Assembly: GCA_918807975.1 (NCBI GenBank)
Contig: OU964934.1
Coordinates: 6,014,001 to 6,078,000 of the forward strand
Direction: 5' to 3'
Source of the DNA: Aplidium turbinatum
Taxonomy: Eukaryota; Chordata; Ascidiacea; Aplousobranchia; Polyclinidae
DNA: 64,000 bases
The translations under genes and the position numbers were made by a program. The stretch's first letter is position 1. Every line of letters begins with the position of its first letter. The notes under the pieces are model-generated. The model was not told where the DNA came from. It worked only from the letters and a program-made list of their open reading frames with translations, and ran no database searches. This document shows positions 23,001 to 38,000 of this stretch, one piece after another.

Positions 23001-26000
23001 CTTTGTCTCCTTTTACTTAATCGGCTCAATGGGACAGGGGCCAGGGAAGAATAAAAATAATAACTACTCTGGCCAAAACAATTTTGTGTCCTAGCTCGGT
23101 GTCCTTTTTAGATTATTCCACAACTTTGCACGGAAAGTCACAAAGAACTGAACCTTGTCTCCGTCGTTTTGTCCGACCCTAATTGAGTAATTATTTATAA
23201 TTGAATTGCTGTATGTATACTGGTGTAGCCTTTAAAAAAAGTCATTTTTAACTCTTTTGATATGGTGAGAATTGAGAAATACTGCAAGGTATGTTAGCGA
23301 GATGTCACGAAACTATTAAAACATTTTTCAAAGACTACATCCTTTTACACTGTGAAATCTGACCGCAAAGTGCAACAAAGCACGTTAAAGCATTAAAATT
23401 ATAAACTCATAAAAAGTTGTTATTGTTGTTTCAGTCCGAAAAGAAGATTAGGACAAAGAGGAAATGGTGGCGGCCGACCCGGTGAACAGGTAGGTTTGGT
23501 GATGAACATCAATTTCTTAGCGGACTAAAGAAAGACTTTCTGCCATATGACTGATTAAGTTGTCAGAGAAACAAAGTGTCAAATCATCGTAGATTTCATA
23601 ACTTTTTTCTTGCCGAAGGAACGCTGCACCAGATACAGGGTTAAAAACAACCACAAATCCAATCAACAACAATTGAAATTACCTGGACTTTTGTTTGAAT
23701 TATAATTAGGCTGGCTTGTAATGAACGTCGTTTGCCAATACTGAATAACAAGAGGTACAAGTGTCATATTACCATCGCTAAGGTTCCGTGGCTAGGAATA
23801 GTACCTTAAGAAGTTTGGTTACTGATAAGGATTAACAGGAGAAATCTACCCAGACAGCAAATCAACCGTTTTTTGCATTAATATACTACATTAAATGTGA
23901 AAAGTGGTTAATTTGCTGTCTGGCTGGTAGCAGTTTTATTTTTAGTTTTGTTATTGACGTTGAATTTGCATCACAAAAACATGTTTTTGCATCACAATGC
24001 CATGTTTGAAAGTGGATGGCAGACATAAAGTTTTGTTGGATTCGATATTGGTAACATTTGGCTTACCACCGTCTTGTCATGTTTCCTCATTTAAACAACA
24101 ACTGGGCTTCATCAATGTTGTGATTACTTGCGACACGCGTTTCATTGAAAGAAACTGTGTGGTTACGTCACCGTTGGTCACATGTTTTGCAAGCTTTCGG
24201 TTGGATGATGCGTTTGTTTACAAAATAATTGACCTCAAGCCACACTGCCACAGTATCGAACACAATGAGAAATTTTGTTCATCACTAACTGCCAGATTGC
24301 AACAATTATTATTATTTATTTTCTTAAATCGACAGACGTTGAATCGAAGTAAAAAAACTAATTTTACCTTCTGGGTAGCACTATTTATGGCACGACTGTA
24401 ACTTTTGTTGTTAGTTCATCATTATCTTGCTTTAAATCAGAAACTTAAAATGACGCATTTTAACTAAAGTTGGGCACTTTGCTAGCGAAACGATGCACTG
24501 GTTAATTCAAATGTGAAACCCCCAGTAATGGTAACCACTAGCCACCAAGCGGTCCTGTTGGCAAATACAATTTTTCGTTTAACTAGCTAACTAAAACGAA
24601 GTTTAGCTAACTTTTTTTGTGGCCGAGAAAAAGCTACTAAAACTAAATTGTATCACTGAAATAGGTAAAACATTGGTTTTGGATACCGATATTGGTAACA
24701 GGAGATAAATGCCCCCCTATTTTGGTCATCGGCAATTTATGTTTGTAATAAGAACATGTTTGGGTATATACGCCTCATTGTTTTTTGTTCCATGCACGGA
24801 ATTGGCTGAATAAGATTGCACGCAGTTGTTGCTGTGCTCAGTTTTTCCCAGACCGCAAAATTTATCATTTTACATTGATTCAACGTCTGCAATCTGCATG
24901 CCCGACTCCAACTAGAACTATGATCGTTCTGTTCATCTTCATAGATTACTTTGGAAGAGAGTACTCCTGGCAGTTTGTTTTTTGTCAAAACAAAATATAG
25001 TTGCATTAATTGGCAAACACCCTTTTTGGAAGCATAAATCCACTCACAATCACACTATGCGAACGATGATAGACTGTTAACGAAGACATTGATGTCAGTG
25101 GGCGAATGAAAGATTTCACAGTAGTTCAACTCCCTATGCATACGAATGAACGTTAGAAGATTGATTAGCATTTCCGCTTTTTACTATGAGTTTGTAAACT
25201 GGTGTTTGATTAAGTTGGTGAAAATACATTCCTACAAATTAACACGTTTGCACAGTTTGGGGACTTGCTTCTTCTCAAACCGGAATGGCCCGTTTCGGTG
25301 AGTCCGATCTCTATTCAGTGATTTTTTCAATTTTATTTTTTAAATTATCGGGTACCGTAGCCTAATTATCATTGCCGTTTAAGGGTTAGGGGTTAGGAGT
25401 TAGGGTTAGAGGTTAGGAACTCACCGAATCGGACTCACCGAATAGTAGCAGACCCTTCTCAAACAGCGACGATTTCGCTTCGACCAAATATAATCGTTTT
25501 GAACAGTTGTTTCGAAAATTGACTCGAAAGTCGGGTAATGAAAGCCATATATTAACAACTAAAACCAAATAAAGAAGCAACATTCGTCATTTATCCCTAA
25601 GTGTTGTACCGAGCAAATGTTTGACGTGTGACAAACTGTTTGTTTCACGAACGTCTTTTCTATGCTTGTAAATGTTGACCATGTGCAGTTGATTGTCAAA
25701 TAAGATGTTTGCTTAACCCAGAATTTCAAGGGACTGCCACCAGCTGTCTCTTATGCACACAGCGATGTTGTTCACCCAGACACCAAAATCTGTCATTTTT
25801 AGGTTTGCAGACGTTGAATGAATGTAAAAATGACGGATTTTGCTGTCTGGACAGCTGGTGAAAGTAGTCACAGAGTGTGAGGCGGGATGTAAAAAGAGCA
25901 CCACCATAAAACAGAGATGTTGTATTTTTTACGTACCATAGTTCCCTGCTTCAAGTTTTGTAGTGAGTTTTGAAACGTAAGTGCAATTGGTATATCACTA

Positions 26001-29000
26001 ATCACTTTGTAGTGCATCGAAGTATATAATTCAATAATTGTGAAGCAACAGCAAAGTGACTTAGGATAGCATAGTGAAGAAGGAGACGTTCTTCCTGACT
26101 ATCAACACAAGGCTAAAGCACTCACTGGTACAGTGGTACAGCGAGCAATTGCGATTCGCTAACCACAACGGTGTAGCTTCCACGCTAGCCATTTGACCAT
26201 CCGATCAACTATATGTTTCTCGGCAGCCGACTGTAGCAAGAATTGACAGCGGTAGACCCCGTGTTTCGCCCATGAGGCTGGGCTCGTCAGTATCGCACCA
26301 ATAATTCTGCCACAGACTATCGACCACAAGGATAAGAGTTAAACGGACTGGTAAAGGCGGTAGCTGACAGTCTGTGGCAGAATTATTGGTGCGATACTGA
26401 CAAGTCCAGCCTCATGGACGAAACACGGTGTCTATCGCTGTCAATTCTTGCTACAGTCGACTGCTGAGAAACGCTTAGCATGATTTGCGAATAAGATTAT
26501 GTTGATGAGCGTTTGAGCATGTTACAAATGATGGTTTAGCGGTCGTTATTGAATGCCGAATCCGAGACGTTTTCCAAGTGTGCAATTGTAACACTTCGGC
26601 TAAGGAAATCAGTGCATTGCGTTATTAGACCAAACTAGCAGATTGCTGCATATGCAGCTAGTCAAGTAGGTTATTGCTTCAGACAAACTTGGCTCTGTCA
26701 GCGTGTAAAATATTCAGTAGGCTACATACTGTATAATGTATATACCTCACTCGTAACAGTAGTTAGTTATTTTAACTCACTCTGACGTTTTTCAACGTTG
26801 AAGTGGTTTGAAAAGGTGAACTTTTGGCATCTGAGCTAAAAATGAATAACAAAAGCACCCTTTAAATGATGAAGTTTTTGGAACAAAAAAGAAAGCTTGG
26901 CGAAGTGCCTGTTGTTAATAGCAATATATAAATTAAACCTCTTGTTTGTAACATTGAGTATCTCTAAAATAATTAATTACTTCGAAGAGTGGATTGTGAT
27001 TTTAAAAGCGATTAAAACCACATGTTTCACTTGTTGAAAGCTTAAAAGTTATTCATATGACTTAAACGGTTTACATCCAACATAAGCTGATTTGATGAAA
27101 ATGTCTTTTTGTCCACTAATTACATAGGAACGATTTGCATTTGTCACATGAAACTGTTTCCATTTTTTGTTTGCAAAGTTTTCGTTATCTTTGTCAAGTC
27201 GCTCTCCTTTTAGAGTGCTGAGTTGGTAGATGCGCGTCCAATGTCTTGCCAGCCGTATTAAGAGGTACTCTATCGAAAGCACACTAAACTGCCTTTTACC
27301 TCTGCTCTCAGCAATAAAGTAATGTATTGTAAAGTCATAATTTCGACTGCTTTGAAAATATTTCCATTCGAGGCTCTGGCAGCGACACTTGGTTGTCGGT
27401 TGCATGCTACATTTTTCACGTCTAGTTTCTATTTTCTTTGAATTCGATGTTTCATTGTTGTACTTTATCAATCAGGTGAACACCTCCCTGCAGCCAGTTG
27501 TCCTCATTCCTCCACCAGGAAATCCGCCATCTTCCGTGGTCTATCAGACTTATCTATCCGCTTCTCCTCAACTTCACTCCAATGTGCTCTCCCCCCACGT
27601 CACTCCCCCGCCCCCTCCATCGTCGGTGATCAGTAAGGAAAAAATTGTTCTATGAAATGTTTTTGGAAGAAGTCAATAGGATAAATAATTAAATATATTG
27701 AACATATTCTTAACGCTGGCCAGGGGCATGCCTTGTGCTTCAGCAGATGTGAATTTTGTGGCAAATCCTGTTCTACTGTTGTATTTTTAGCCAAATTTCT
27801 CCCTGGCGTTTCCATTAAAACCTGATGTTGTTTAGTGTTTTCTAATGTAAGCTTTACCAAAAACTGCAAGTTTAAAGCATAAGTTTGAGAGATATCTTCA
27901 AAATGGATTGCTTTGGGGAAGCCAATAGCAACATAGTAGTCAACAAATCACATATTTTTTACATTAATTCAACGTCTGTATATGTCTATAAACGCTGAAT
28001 CAATATAGAAAAGGGCTTGTTTTCTATCTGAGTATAGTATCTTCGTCACAGATTAATAACTTCGACGTTGTTTTAGTAAAGATTGCGTTAGTTTAAACGA
28101 AGCCTGGAGTTTATGAAATGTTTCAATGAAATTTCTTATGCAGATAATATTCCCATTACAAGCAGACCTCCACCTGGGTTTCCTATGCCACCCCAACCGA
28201 TGCAGGTACGAGAGTTGTTTGACTGCATTTTGTCACTGTACGTCAAGTAGAGCATTGTCTAAAAGATGTTTGTCAGAGATGTTTTGCAATTTAACACCTT
28301 TAGTGGTTTTATTCGGTGTAAGAAATCCTTAGAGGTTTGTTTTTATTTATTTTTTCTAAATTTTTAACACTTTTTTTGTCGCAAAAGTATCTTGTCGCCA
28401 AGTGTAGTTTCAATTGTTTTAATAACAAGCCTTTCCTAACTAACGTTAAATTGAATTTCGCATGTATCATTTCACAACAATGCTGACATCATAATGTTGT
28501 CAGATTAGTCTCTCGACCGAGAGGTGTGGAGATTCTTACTTTGAAGCAGTAATGCAACCAGAAAAGTTTTTTTTTTTTACATCATTTCAACGTCGTTGAA
28601 AGATGACAAAACGTTGTAAGAAAGGGAATTTTCACTGCTGCCTGAAAAAGTCGCTTCCGACACTATCTGTACGTGGCCAACGTTGTCAAAGTAGCAATAT
28701 TTTATGTAAAACAACGTACAGACGATAACATACATGACGACCGACAAACTGTCATGCATGATGGAGTAGTCCAAACACATAAGCACCACTACAGACAAAG
28801 TGCTTGCTCGTAGTTGGCATGCAAACGTACACTTGAACTTTGCATAAATCGAATCGACTTCGCCTTCCATGGCGCGGTAGGTTGGAAAAATTCATAAACA
28901 AGCACAACGACGCAAAATACCTGAAAAAGCTTTTACTTTTCAATATGAGATGGTGTGATGTTAAGTACGATAATATTTTGTTTTCGAATGTTTACTTAAT

Positions 29001-32000
29001 GTTGTTTGTTTTCTAGGCTCTTGTTTAAATTTTTTTTATCAAACTCAATGACAGCTGACGGCTGTTTCCCGGCAAAGGACTATTTACGTGACTTAAAGAA
29101 AGCTATCATTGCTGGGCTTGAAATCTCGTCTTGTACATGTGTTAGAGTTGTAGTGCTAGGCCTGGTCCTGTACCCGTGACTTTTGTGTGTGAGTTAAAGA
29201 GATAACTATCTTCATGTTATCTAAATATATATTATATAGGCCTGCTTGCCCTTCTTAAACAAACAGTTTAATGTATATCTTGCTGAAGTTTACAACACGT
29301 TTCACGAAACTCATGGTGAAAGTAAAACTTGCTTTTTGTTTTTAGATGTCTACTGGATGGATGTGGAATAATACCCAATACATGCCCCCGAACTATGCCT
29401 CCCAGCCCCCCGCCCCGGTGCCAAGTACCTCTTATCAAAAGGGTGCAACTAAAGGACATCGGAAAAACCCTCCTGCTCACGAGAAGAAACGCCCAAACCG
29501 TGTTGACCAACCTGTTAACTCATCTTTAAACCAAAACGCCCGTTATAACGGAAACAAGCTGGATTGGAAAAGTAATTCCAACTCAAGCCAAGGTTCTAAC
29601 AGGCATCAAAACCAACCGAGAAATGTCGTCTACAATCAGCCTTCGCAACTATCTCAGCCTATGCCACAAGCCCCAGAGCATCCATTTTATTTGGAGGTAA
29701 TTGTCGTGAAAAACAGATTCATGTGTTTTTTTAATCCTAGCCACCGACTCAGTTACTTATTCATTACAGCAACTATGACTATACCCAGACAGCACAATCT
29801 GTCCTTTTTACAATGACCATTTTGCTGCTTGGGTACATTACCAAAACATTTGACCTTGTACTTCATGCCATCGGCCTGTGTGATTGTCTTGTGAGGAAAG
29901 AGACTGCGTGACTTAGCTGTGTAATATCGTTGTGGTGAAAAATGTCTTTATTCTGAGCTTGGGTCACCAGAATGGAATGCAACAATCATTTGATTATGTA
30001 AAAAAAAAGTTGCACTGAAATTTGCTTAACCTAACTTCAATCATAAAACAACATTTGCAATTTTTGCCAAGTCATTCTACTGGCTCCTAATGACGCGCAA
30101 ACAGTGACGGAACACCGCTACATGCCAGCCAGCAAATCAGTACTTTTTTGCATTGTTTCAATGCCTCTTTGACATTGAATCAACGAAAAGTAGACGGATT
30201 TGATGGCAGAGATTCTTCAGAGCAGTAACAATTCTTTCGTACAGTTGAAAGACGAACACAGTGACTTGAACTAGCTCACTTTGTTTGTGTAAGAAGTCCA
30301 TGTTATTATGATTCTGTTATTATTAACTTCAATCTTCACTATAAACTGAATGAAATACTGATGACATGCAGTGATGACAACTGATGACATGCAGTGTTGT
30401 TAAACAGGTGTTGCATAGTCAAACGACGTAATGCAGTACTACGCAATTTTGTGACGTAGTTGTTCTTTACACATACGTTTTCAGATGCGTTATAGCCAAA
30501 AGTATTTAAAAGATAAAATGATGTGGGCTCGAAAAAGCCTGACTGAAACCTTTCACTTTTACTCAATCACTCTTTTTACCTCTTTGCCATGTGAAACAGG
30601 ATTGATTTGTCGTCAGATTATTTTTGCATGGAATATCTTTTGATCAACTTGTTTTGATTTTCAGTTTTTTTTTGCGATATTTAGATTTGTTTTACATTAG
30701 TTTGCATTGAACTGCTGCAAATAAGCACGACGTGTCAGTTGATATACGTTAGTTACCGGCATCTTTTTGCACACAGGACGCCCAGGAGTTCCCGGGGCTT
30801 GGAGGAGCGCCATTGGTGCACGCGCAAACATCGGCACCTAAGTTATCCTACAGACAAGCTTTGGCACGGAACCCGGCTGAAAGAGTGCCAGCTCATGCGC
30901 AGACTGTAAGTGCTTGCTTCCCAGCTTGCAAAATCCATTTTTTTACGTTAATTCACTGTCTGCAGACGCTGGGTTTTTTTTTACTAGTTTGCTTGTTGTT
31001 GTTGACAGTTTGTTTAGATTTCAATTTGAAGGAACCTCATAGTAGCCTACCAACAATGCAACGCTGCTTTCTCGAATAGGCCAATCATTCAGCAGTAAGG
31101 AAGTAAAGCGCCTATGCTGCTTTGAAGGTTAATCTAAACGCTTCTGCTGCTACCGGTAACCTTACCAGGTTAGTTATATCACAACTTTCTGTTTTACAGA
31201 TTCAGCAACAAGCCAACAGCAGCGGGAAAACGTCCAAAAGTCCCGAAGATGCTGCTGGGCGGGAAAAGGCTCAGAAAACTAGAAAACGTTGGAAAAAGGC
31301 GGAGAGAGCTTCGAAGGCTGCTGATGAAGAATATGCTGAGATCAGCCAGGAGCATGAAAATATCAAGGTGATTGTCATGTTTTTGTGAAAAGTCGCTGAA
31401 CTTACGTGCGTGCTTGTTGAAATGTGTTTTTAATTAAAAATAGTTTTTTCAATTTGCTCCCCTTTCATTTGTTAGTCTTTCATGTATTCTTCTAGATTTT
31501 AAAAATATTGCATCCTTCGTAATGCATGAATTTAAATAAATATTTCTTCCAATTTGTTCTAGCGGTGGTTTCCATAAACAGTGCGATCAAGCTTGACTAG
31601 TTATAGACATGTTTTTCTTTCTTGATGAAAACGAGCTGCCACCACAAAGCTGTGTAAACAAATTATTTGGCTCGTGGCCCTCGACTAGTTTTACCAATCA
31701 TACAGCAATAATATACTTGTGACTGAACACGCGTGCACGGACAAATCTTATGTCAAGACCAATGACTTTAAACAGTGCGAATAATCTTTTCAGTTTTATG
31801 CTGGCTGCTCGCTGTGATTGAGTTGTCTTGTATCTTCTCAGCCAGCCATTCAATCTTTTTTACATGAATTCAACATTTGTTTATGTTTAATCTATGTAAA
31901 AAGGAATGATTTTGTTTCATTGTATTGACATCTAAACTCATCTACGCAAACATCCTAACCAGAAGATTAATGTAAAAACAGGACTGATTGACTGACGGAA

Positions 32001-35000
32001 ATAATTTTCATGTCTTTAATGAGATAAAATGTGATTTTATGCAGTTTTAGTATTAACTGGACGACAAAGTGATTTAATTACTAGCAGGATTTTCCAATTT
32101 GATGTATCATGAGCGATAGGTTTTTCAATGAAGCATTAACTTTAGCGGCCTTGGTGGATTTTTCAGAGGCACGATCATTCAACGCTCAAAAAGCAATTAC
32201 ATTTTTATTAAACTTTAACCTTTCAAATGCTTTTTTGTTTAGCTTTTTATGCCAAGTTGGCGTAGGAAATATTCTTATAGTCTTCTTCAAGATAATTATG
32301 AAATTGATTTTAAAAATAGCCTGCTGTGTTTTTTCAGCATAAGTAGAATTTACTTTGCGGGATAGTGCGTTTCGCTTGATTGACTTTTGCTTTGTGACAC
32401 CACATCTTTATTCTTGGTCGCGTCATCAGCTGAAGTGACATACGGCGATTCAAGATGGCTCCATTCTTTGCTTTTGAACAGACTTTCTTTTGCTTTTCTC
32501 AGACATCAAAATCCGTTGCTTTTAAATTGATTCAACGTTTGCAGACGTTGAATCAATGTAAAAATGACGATTTTTGCTGTCTGGATTGGACGTGCGTGCT
32601 TTATAAACGTCTAACAAACGTAATATAAACGTAATAATCAACGTCTTTCAACGAAAAGCTAACTCAATTACCTTATTCTGTTTCTCTCTTTAGAAAGCGC
32701 TGCGGAAAACTGCCAACTCCAGAAGCAGGAACAAAACACCGATGTTGGACTTGGGAGAAATATTTTCCAAGCTAGAAACAAAATCTGCAAATCCAAAACA
32801 TCCCTCTGGAAAGAAGGTGGTACAAATAGGAGGAGGAATAGGGCATGAGATTACCTCTACTTCGGCACACAAGTAAGCTTGAATTTGCTTGATAAAATAT
32901 TCCATCGATACGTTGGTCGTCGTATCCAGGCTTACGTCTGGTAATAATTGAAGATTTAGAATTTAGATTAAGTGAACGGGAAGACAAGGAATCCAATCTC
33001 CGTGTCCTTCAGACATGCCTTTGTGTGTCCTGCTAAAGAAACAGCCGCATGCTCTTGAGCGGTGTCGAACCGGCGCCCTGTCGATTGCCGTTCCAAGGTT
33101 CTCTGGCATAATTGAAAAAAAAATGTTTTTTTCAAAAATCTAAGAATCTCAACAAAACGAGAGCTAGCTTCGTTACCTAGTATGTCGTATTTCTCGTGCC
33201 CGTTTAAATCTTTGGTTTGTGTTTGGCAACCCAAACCGTTTCATCATATTTTCCACCTGATTTCTTTTCCTTCGGCGTACAAGTTTCGCCAGCCAAGTTT
33301 GTAATTTACGTGCAGATCCAGACTGGCAGTACCTGTCAACCCACTGGATTCCACTGCTCCTTTGCAAAAGAGAGGGAAAGAAAGGGAAACGCCAAAAGTA
33401 AAAAAGCCGAGCGCTCTGAAAAAGGTATATGGTTGCTTTTAATAAAATGCATTTTCATTTTTTAAGTAGTTGTTTTATCAGATTTTACTTTTTAAGGCTA
33501 GCTTTGTAGCAGCAAACATTATGAAGCATTTTTACTGATATTTTAACAATTTGTTTCTCTTTTATTTTTTCTTAAAATTTCCTGCGTTACGTAATCGTTC
33601 ATCCATGACCAGGTAATTCTGAAAGAAAGAGAAGAAAAGAAGGAGCAACGTCTCCAGCAGCTCTCAACCCTGTCTGGACCCGATCATGATGTCCCCCCTT
33701 ACCCATCCGCCATGCTCAACCCCCCTCCTCTGGGTACGTGGTTTGTCAGTGCTACCAGAATTTATCTTTTTTACATCTAATTCAACATCGGCAGAAGTTG
33801 AATCGTTGTAAAAAGGCCTAATTTTTTTAGCTGAGGGTGCAATTGTCACTACACGTTTTAACCTTCGAGACTGTGTTTAAAGTAGCAAGCAACATCTCAC
33901 GACCACCTGTTGTAGGAACACTGGAACAGTATGCAAGCCTGCGATTTTTTTTGTAGCTTAGAGGACGTTTGACCGTATAATGCAGAAGCAACCAATCACT
34001 GAAAGTGTGAAGCTTTTTACTTAATTCCATGCATGCTTTTAAGTTCCAAGTAGATTCAACTTTTTAATATGATAAAACACGCGTGTATTGCGTACAATCC
34101 TCAACGTGCTCACGGCAACAGCCTATCAAAATCAAGCAATTTAAATCCCTTTTTTAACTCAAGTTTATTGAAGTCGAAGAAATCAACTGTCTGCTCTGAC
34201 AAATCGTTATAACCACTTGTTATTTTATTTCACTATCAGCGATTCCACGTTACTGTTTTTTTTTCTGATCTTTCAGCGAACGCATCGGAATCCAATGAAG
34301 ACGAGCCAACAGTTGAAGTAAAGCTAGGCCAGCTAACTGTTGACGACGTACCTGCTAATGTGCCGCAGATACACAGCAGACGATATCGAGAGTAAGTGCT
34401 CACATCGTGCTCTGCAGGAGACTTTGCATACGAAAATAGTTTTGAAAATTTGTTTAAAGTCTCAAGCTGAAGTTATGAAAGTGCCATACGCCGGGGCCTT
34501 GTATTCATGTACTTACCTGCTTGCAAGAAAGCTGTCTTACTCCGAGGGCAAACTTTCAATCACACAAGTGAGCTTTTCTATCTCTTATCCTTTCAATAGA
34601 TTTCGGTTCTCGGCAATTCTATGTATATTTATACGCTATTGTAATAAGTATATTCAACTCATATGTACATTCATAATTTGTCACGCCAGTGTCGAAGCCA
34701 GATAAGACCTTTTTCTGTAATGTTTTTTTAAGTCACTGTCGTCACAGGAAGGGCTAAGGGGGTAGTTTGTGAGGATGTGCTTCATCGTCTGATTGTCTAA
34801 GCCACAATCACACATTGGATCGGGAGTCATCTTCTATAAAAAAAAAAGATTGGTTTTATTTCTCCCGACTCCGCAGCCGTCTCTATTCAAGCAGCACCAC
34901 TCTCTTCTCAAGGGTGGGAGCTTGTTCGAGGCTTTCGGAAGAACTTGGGAAAGCAGGATGTTGTGTGCCACCAAACTCGGATAACCACTGTTCTAATCGA

Positions 35001-38000
35001 GCAGCTGCCGCGTTTGTGTGTTCCAATGGGCTAACTTTGAACGAAAGCTGAACCTATGAAAATGCCATACGTATTTCCGGGGCCTTGTATTCTCGTACTT
35101 TCCTGCTTGCAAGGAGGCTGTCTTACTCCGATGGCAAACTTTCATTCACACAACTGAGCGTTTCTATCTCTTATCCTTTCAGTCAATTTCGGTTCTCGCG
35201 ATTCTACTGTATGTATCGGAAACTTTCCTTAACTCCCGGTCCCTCACAGACGCCTTCAACTTTCCAGACGTCTTTGTAATTCAAGAATTGGAAATATTAC
35301 ATACGTTCCAAAATCACCTCAAACGCTTTTCATCACCAATTTGAACTTTCCCATTATGATTTTGTAATCTCGTCTTCCATAGTATCTTCCTGGAATAAAG
35401 ATATCCTCTATATGTAGTTCTTCTATCTTCTTCCTCTGCAAAATAACTCACCGAATAACTTCCTCGTACATGCTCTAGCTAGCCTGAAGTCCAGCACCTG
35501 TCCCACTGTTGGCATAGCAACTCATCACGTGATTAGGCTAACCAATCAAACGAAGGTTAGGTTTCTAAGTTTACTTAAATGTCATAAGGGTTACACCGCC
35601 AAATGAAATTTTAACTTTTTCAGATATTGCTGCCAGGTATTGGACAAGAAGATCGACGAGACGTGTACGATCATTCTGCAGAAGCTCGTGCAGTTTCAGG
35701 ACAGGTACTTGACAGATGATTGAGTTTCTTGTCAAAGTTTAATTTTTTAGTTGTGAACTGAAGTTGAAAATCAATAGTTTGCTGCAAAACCCGTCATTTT
35801 TACATTGATTCAACGTCTGCAGATTCAACGTTTTTTGCAGACGTTGAATCAATGTAAAAATGACGAATTTTGTTGTCAGGGACTTAGGGTACGTGTTTTT
35901 AAACCGAGATTGAATGCGAGAGCACTCTTTCCTATTTTAGCAAAACTGTTTCATAGAAACGTCGTTTTTTCTGCATTTGCAATCTCATTCCGTGGGTTTG
36001 CATCTAAATCGCCCAACACTTAAGTACGACAATCCAGATAAATTTATCTTCCTCTTAAGGAAAAGTTTGTTCTGGCCCAATGGAGCAGTCCAGTTGTTAG
36101 GTCCAACCAACTACAAGACAGCTTTACTTACTCACAATCACTTACCTGAAGCCACATTTTCATTATCTTCAGGCTATACCAGAAAGACCCGACCAAGGCG
36201 AAGATGAGGCGCCGCCTGGTGATGGGATTACGTGAGGTGACGAAGCATTTGAAACTGAAGAAACTAAAATGCGTCATCATATCACCAAACTTGGAGAAGA
36301 TACAATCGAAAGGTGCGCATGTGTTTGTAAACGTGAAAATCATTCGGCAATATTCTTATTCGAATTTAATTTTAAAACATTGTAAATTTGAAGACACTAT
36401 CCGACTTTGAAGTTAACGTCGATATAATTGTTGTCAATTAGTTTGATGAAAAGCTGAAGCCATTTGTGAAGTTCAGACGAAATTTCATTCGGTATAATTG
36501 CGCGTGTTGTGTCCTCTCCATCAAGGTTGTGATAGTTATCTCGTGCGTCGCCCCAGACAGCAAAATAAGTATTTTTTCCATTGGCTTTATGTTTGCAGAC
36601 AACCTTCAGCTGCTTTAAAACTCACTCAAGCGTAACCAAAAAGTACCTTATCAACTTTCCAGCCACATATTCTGTCTTCTGACGTTGAATCAATGTAAAA
36701 TATAGCCGATGTTCCGGCTAGGTTGTAGCTCTATATTTTTATGAATCTTTTCGTTCCAGGTGGTTTGGACGACGCGCTGCAGCAAATATTGAACTCGTGC
36801 GAGGAACAAAACGTCACTTACATCTTCGCCCTGGGGCGAAAGGCGATGGGTCGGGCCGTGTCCAAGCTGGTCCCCGTCAGCATAGTTGGGATATTTGACT
36901 ACAGTGGCGTAGAGGTAGGTGACCAGAATTTTTATGCCCCAACTTCATGTCTTAACTTCGGGAGGAGGTTTTATTGTTGATTGTAAAATAAAAAGCTTAA
37001 ACGGTTTTTCTTCTCATCTGAGCTCACCTCACCGGTCCTTTGTTGAGGAAAAAGTACTTGATTGAAGGTTTCATTTGCAAATTGATTTGAAGTCAAGTTA
37101 TTAATCTCTTTCTTGGCATGTTTTGTTACCAATAAAGCAATGCCATTTGTACGCCAACCTAACGTTGAACTATCGTGCCCTGACTTTGCGTGCAGGATCA
37201 CTACAAGCAGCTGGTGGAACTGGTAGCAGACGCACAGACCAAATACAAGGAGATGGTGTCGATATACCACCAGGAGATTGTTGAGGCCAACACGCCGTCC
37301 GTAGTGAGTGGGATATGTGGTCGCGCTACCCAGACAGCAAATCAACCGCTTTTTATATTGATTCAACGTCTGCAGACGTTGAATCAATGTAAAAAACGGT
37401 TGATTTACTGTCTGGGTAGCAATAGAAGGTTTACGATTGCTGCAGGTTTCGGTTTCATGTCATCCCCCAGGATATGTATTGGAGACTTGTTTCAAAATTA
37501 CTCCCGACACAATTTTGATTGAGGATCCTCAAATCGTGTAGTGTAATAATCAAAGCATCTCCCTATGCCATTAGTTCAATACGTGGTTGGATATAACTTT
37601 GCAAAATTTTAACATCCCTTTTTTTCTAAAACTTTTTCTGTGATGTAAATAGTTCTTTAAGCCACTCAAGTATATTAATCATACGCATGATTAATGTTTG
37701 TACAAACAGTGTTTAAATAGATTCACTGTTTGAATAACAACTGGTCTTTAGTGCCATATGCAACAGTGCTGCTTTCAACGCTAAACAAAGCAGGCTGTCT
37801 CAGAACACACCGCATCTCGATATTGTCATAATTTTGAGAGTATTATGAAAACCAAACAATGTTATTCCTTTTTTTTTCTTTTTTTTTTATATACTTATAC
37901 AATATACCGTTGCTTCCACGCAGTTGGTGTCCGACTCGCCTGGGAATCGAACCAGTATCGTATTAATTGGCACCAGTTTTCTGTGCAGCTTGAGTCATCG

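Larger units (their letters stand above)
23490..27475. other. Longest SECISBP2L intron (intron 7, ~4 kb)
   Basis: Lies between exons ending PGEQ and starting VNTSLQ. It holds several MITE copies, a telomere-like tract and a 104-bp inverted repeat, listed separately. No conserved exon was recognised in it, though a small lineage-specific exon cannot be excluded. Confidence 0.7.

Noticed and set aside
23997-24401. 134-codon plus-strand frame
   Set aside because: It lies in SECISBP2L intron 7, runs through a decayed MITE, has no family motif and no splice support.
27049-27471. 140-codon minus-strand frame
   Set aside because: Antisense to the intron immediately before a well-supported SECISBP2L exon; no family motifs.
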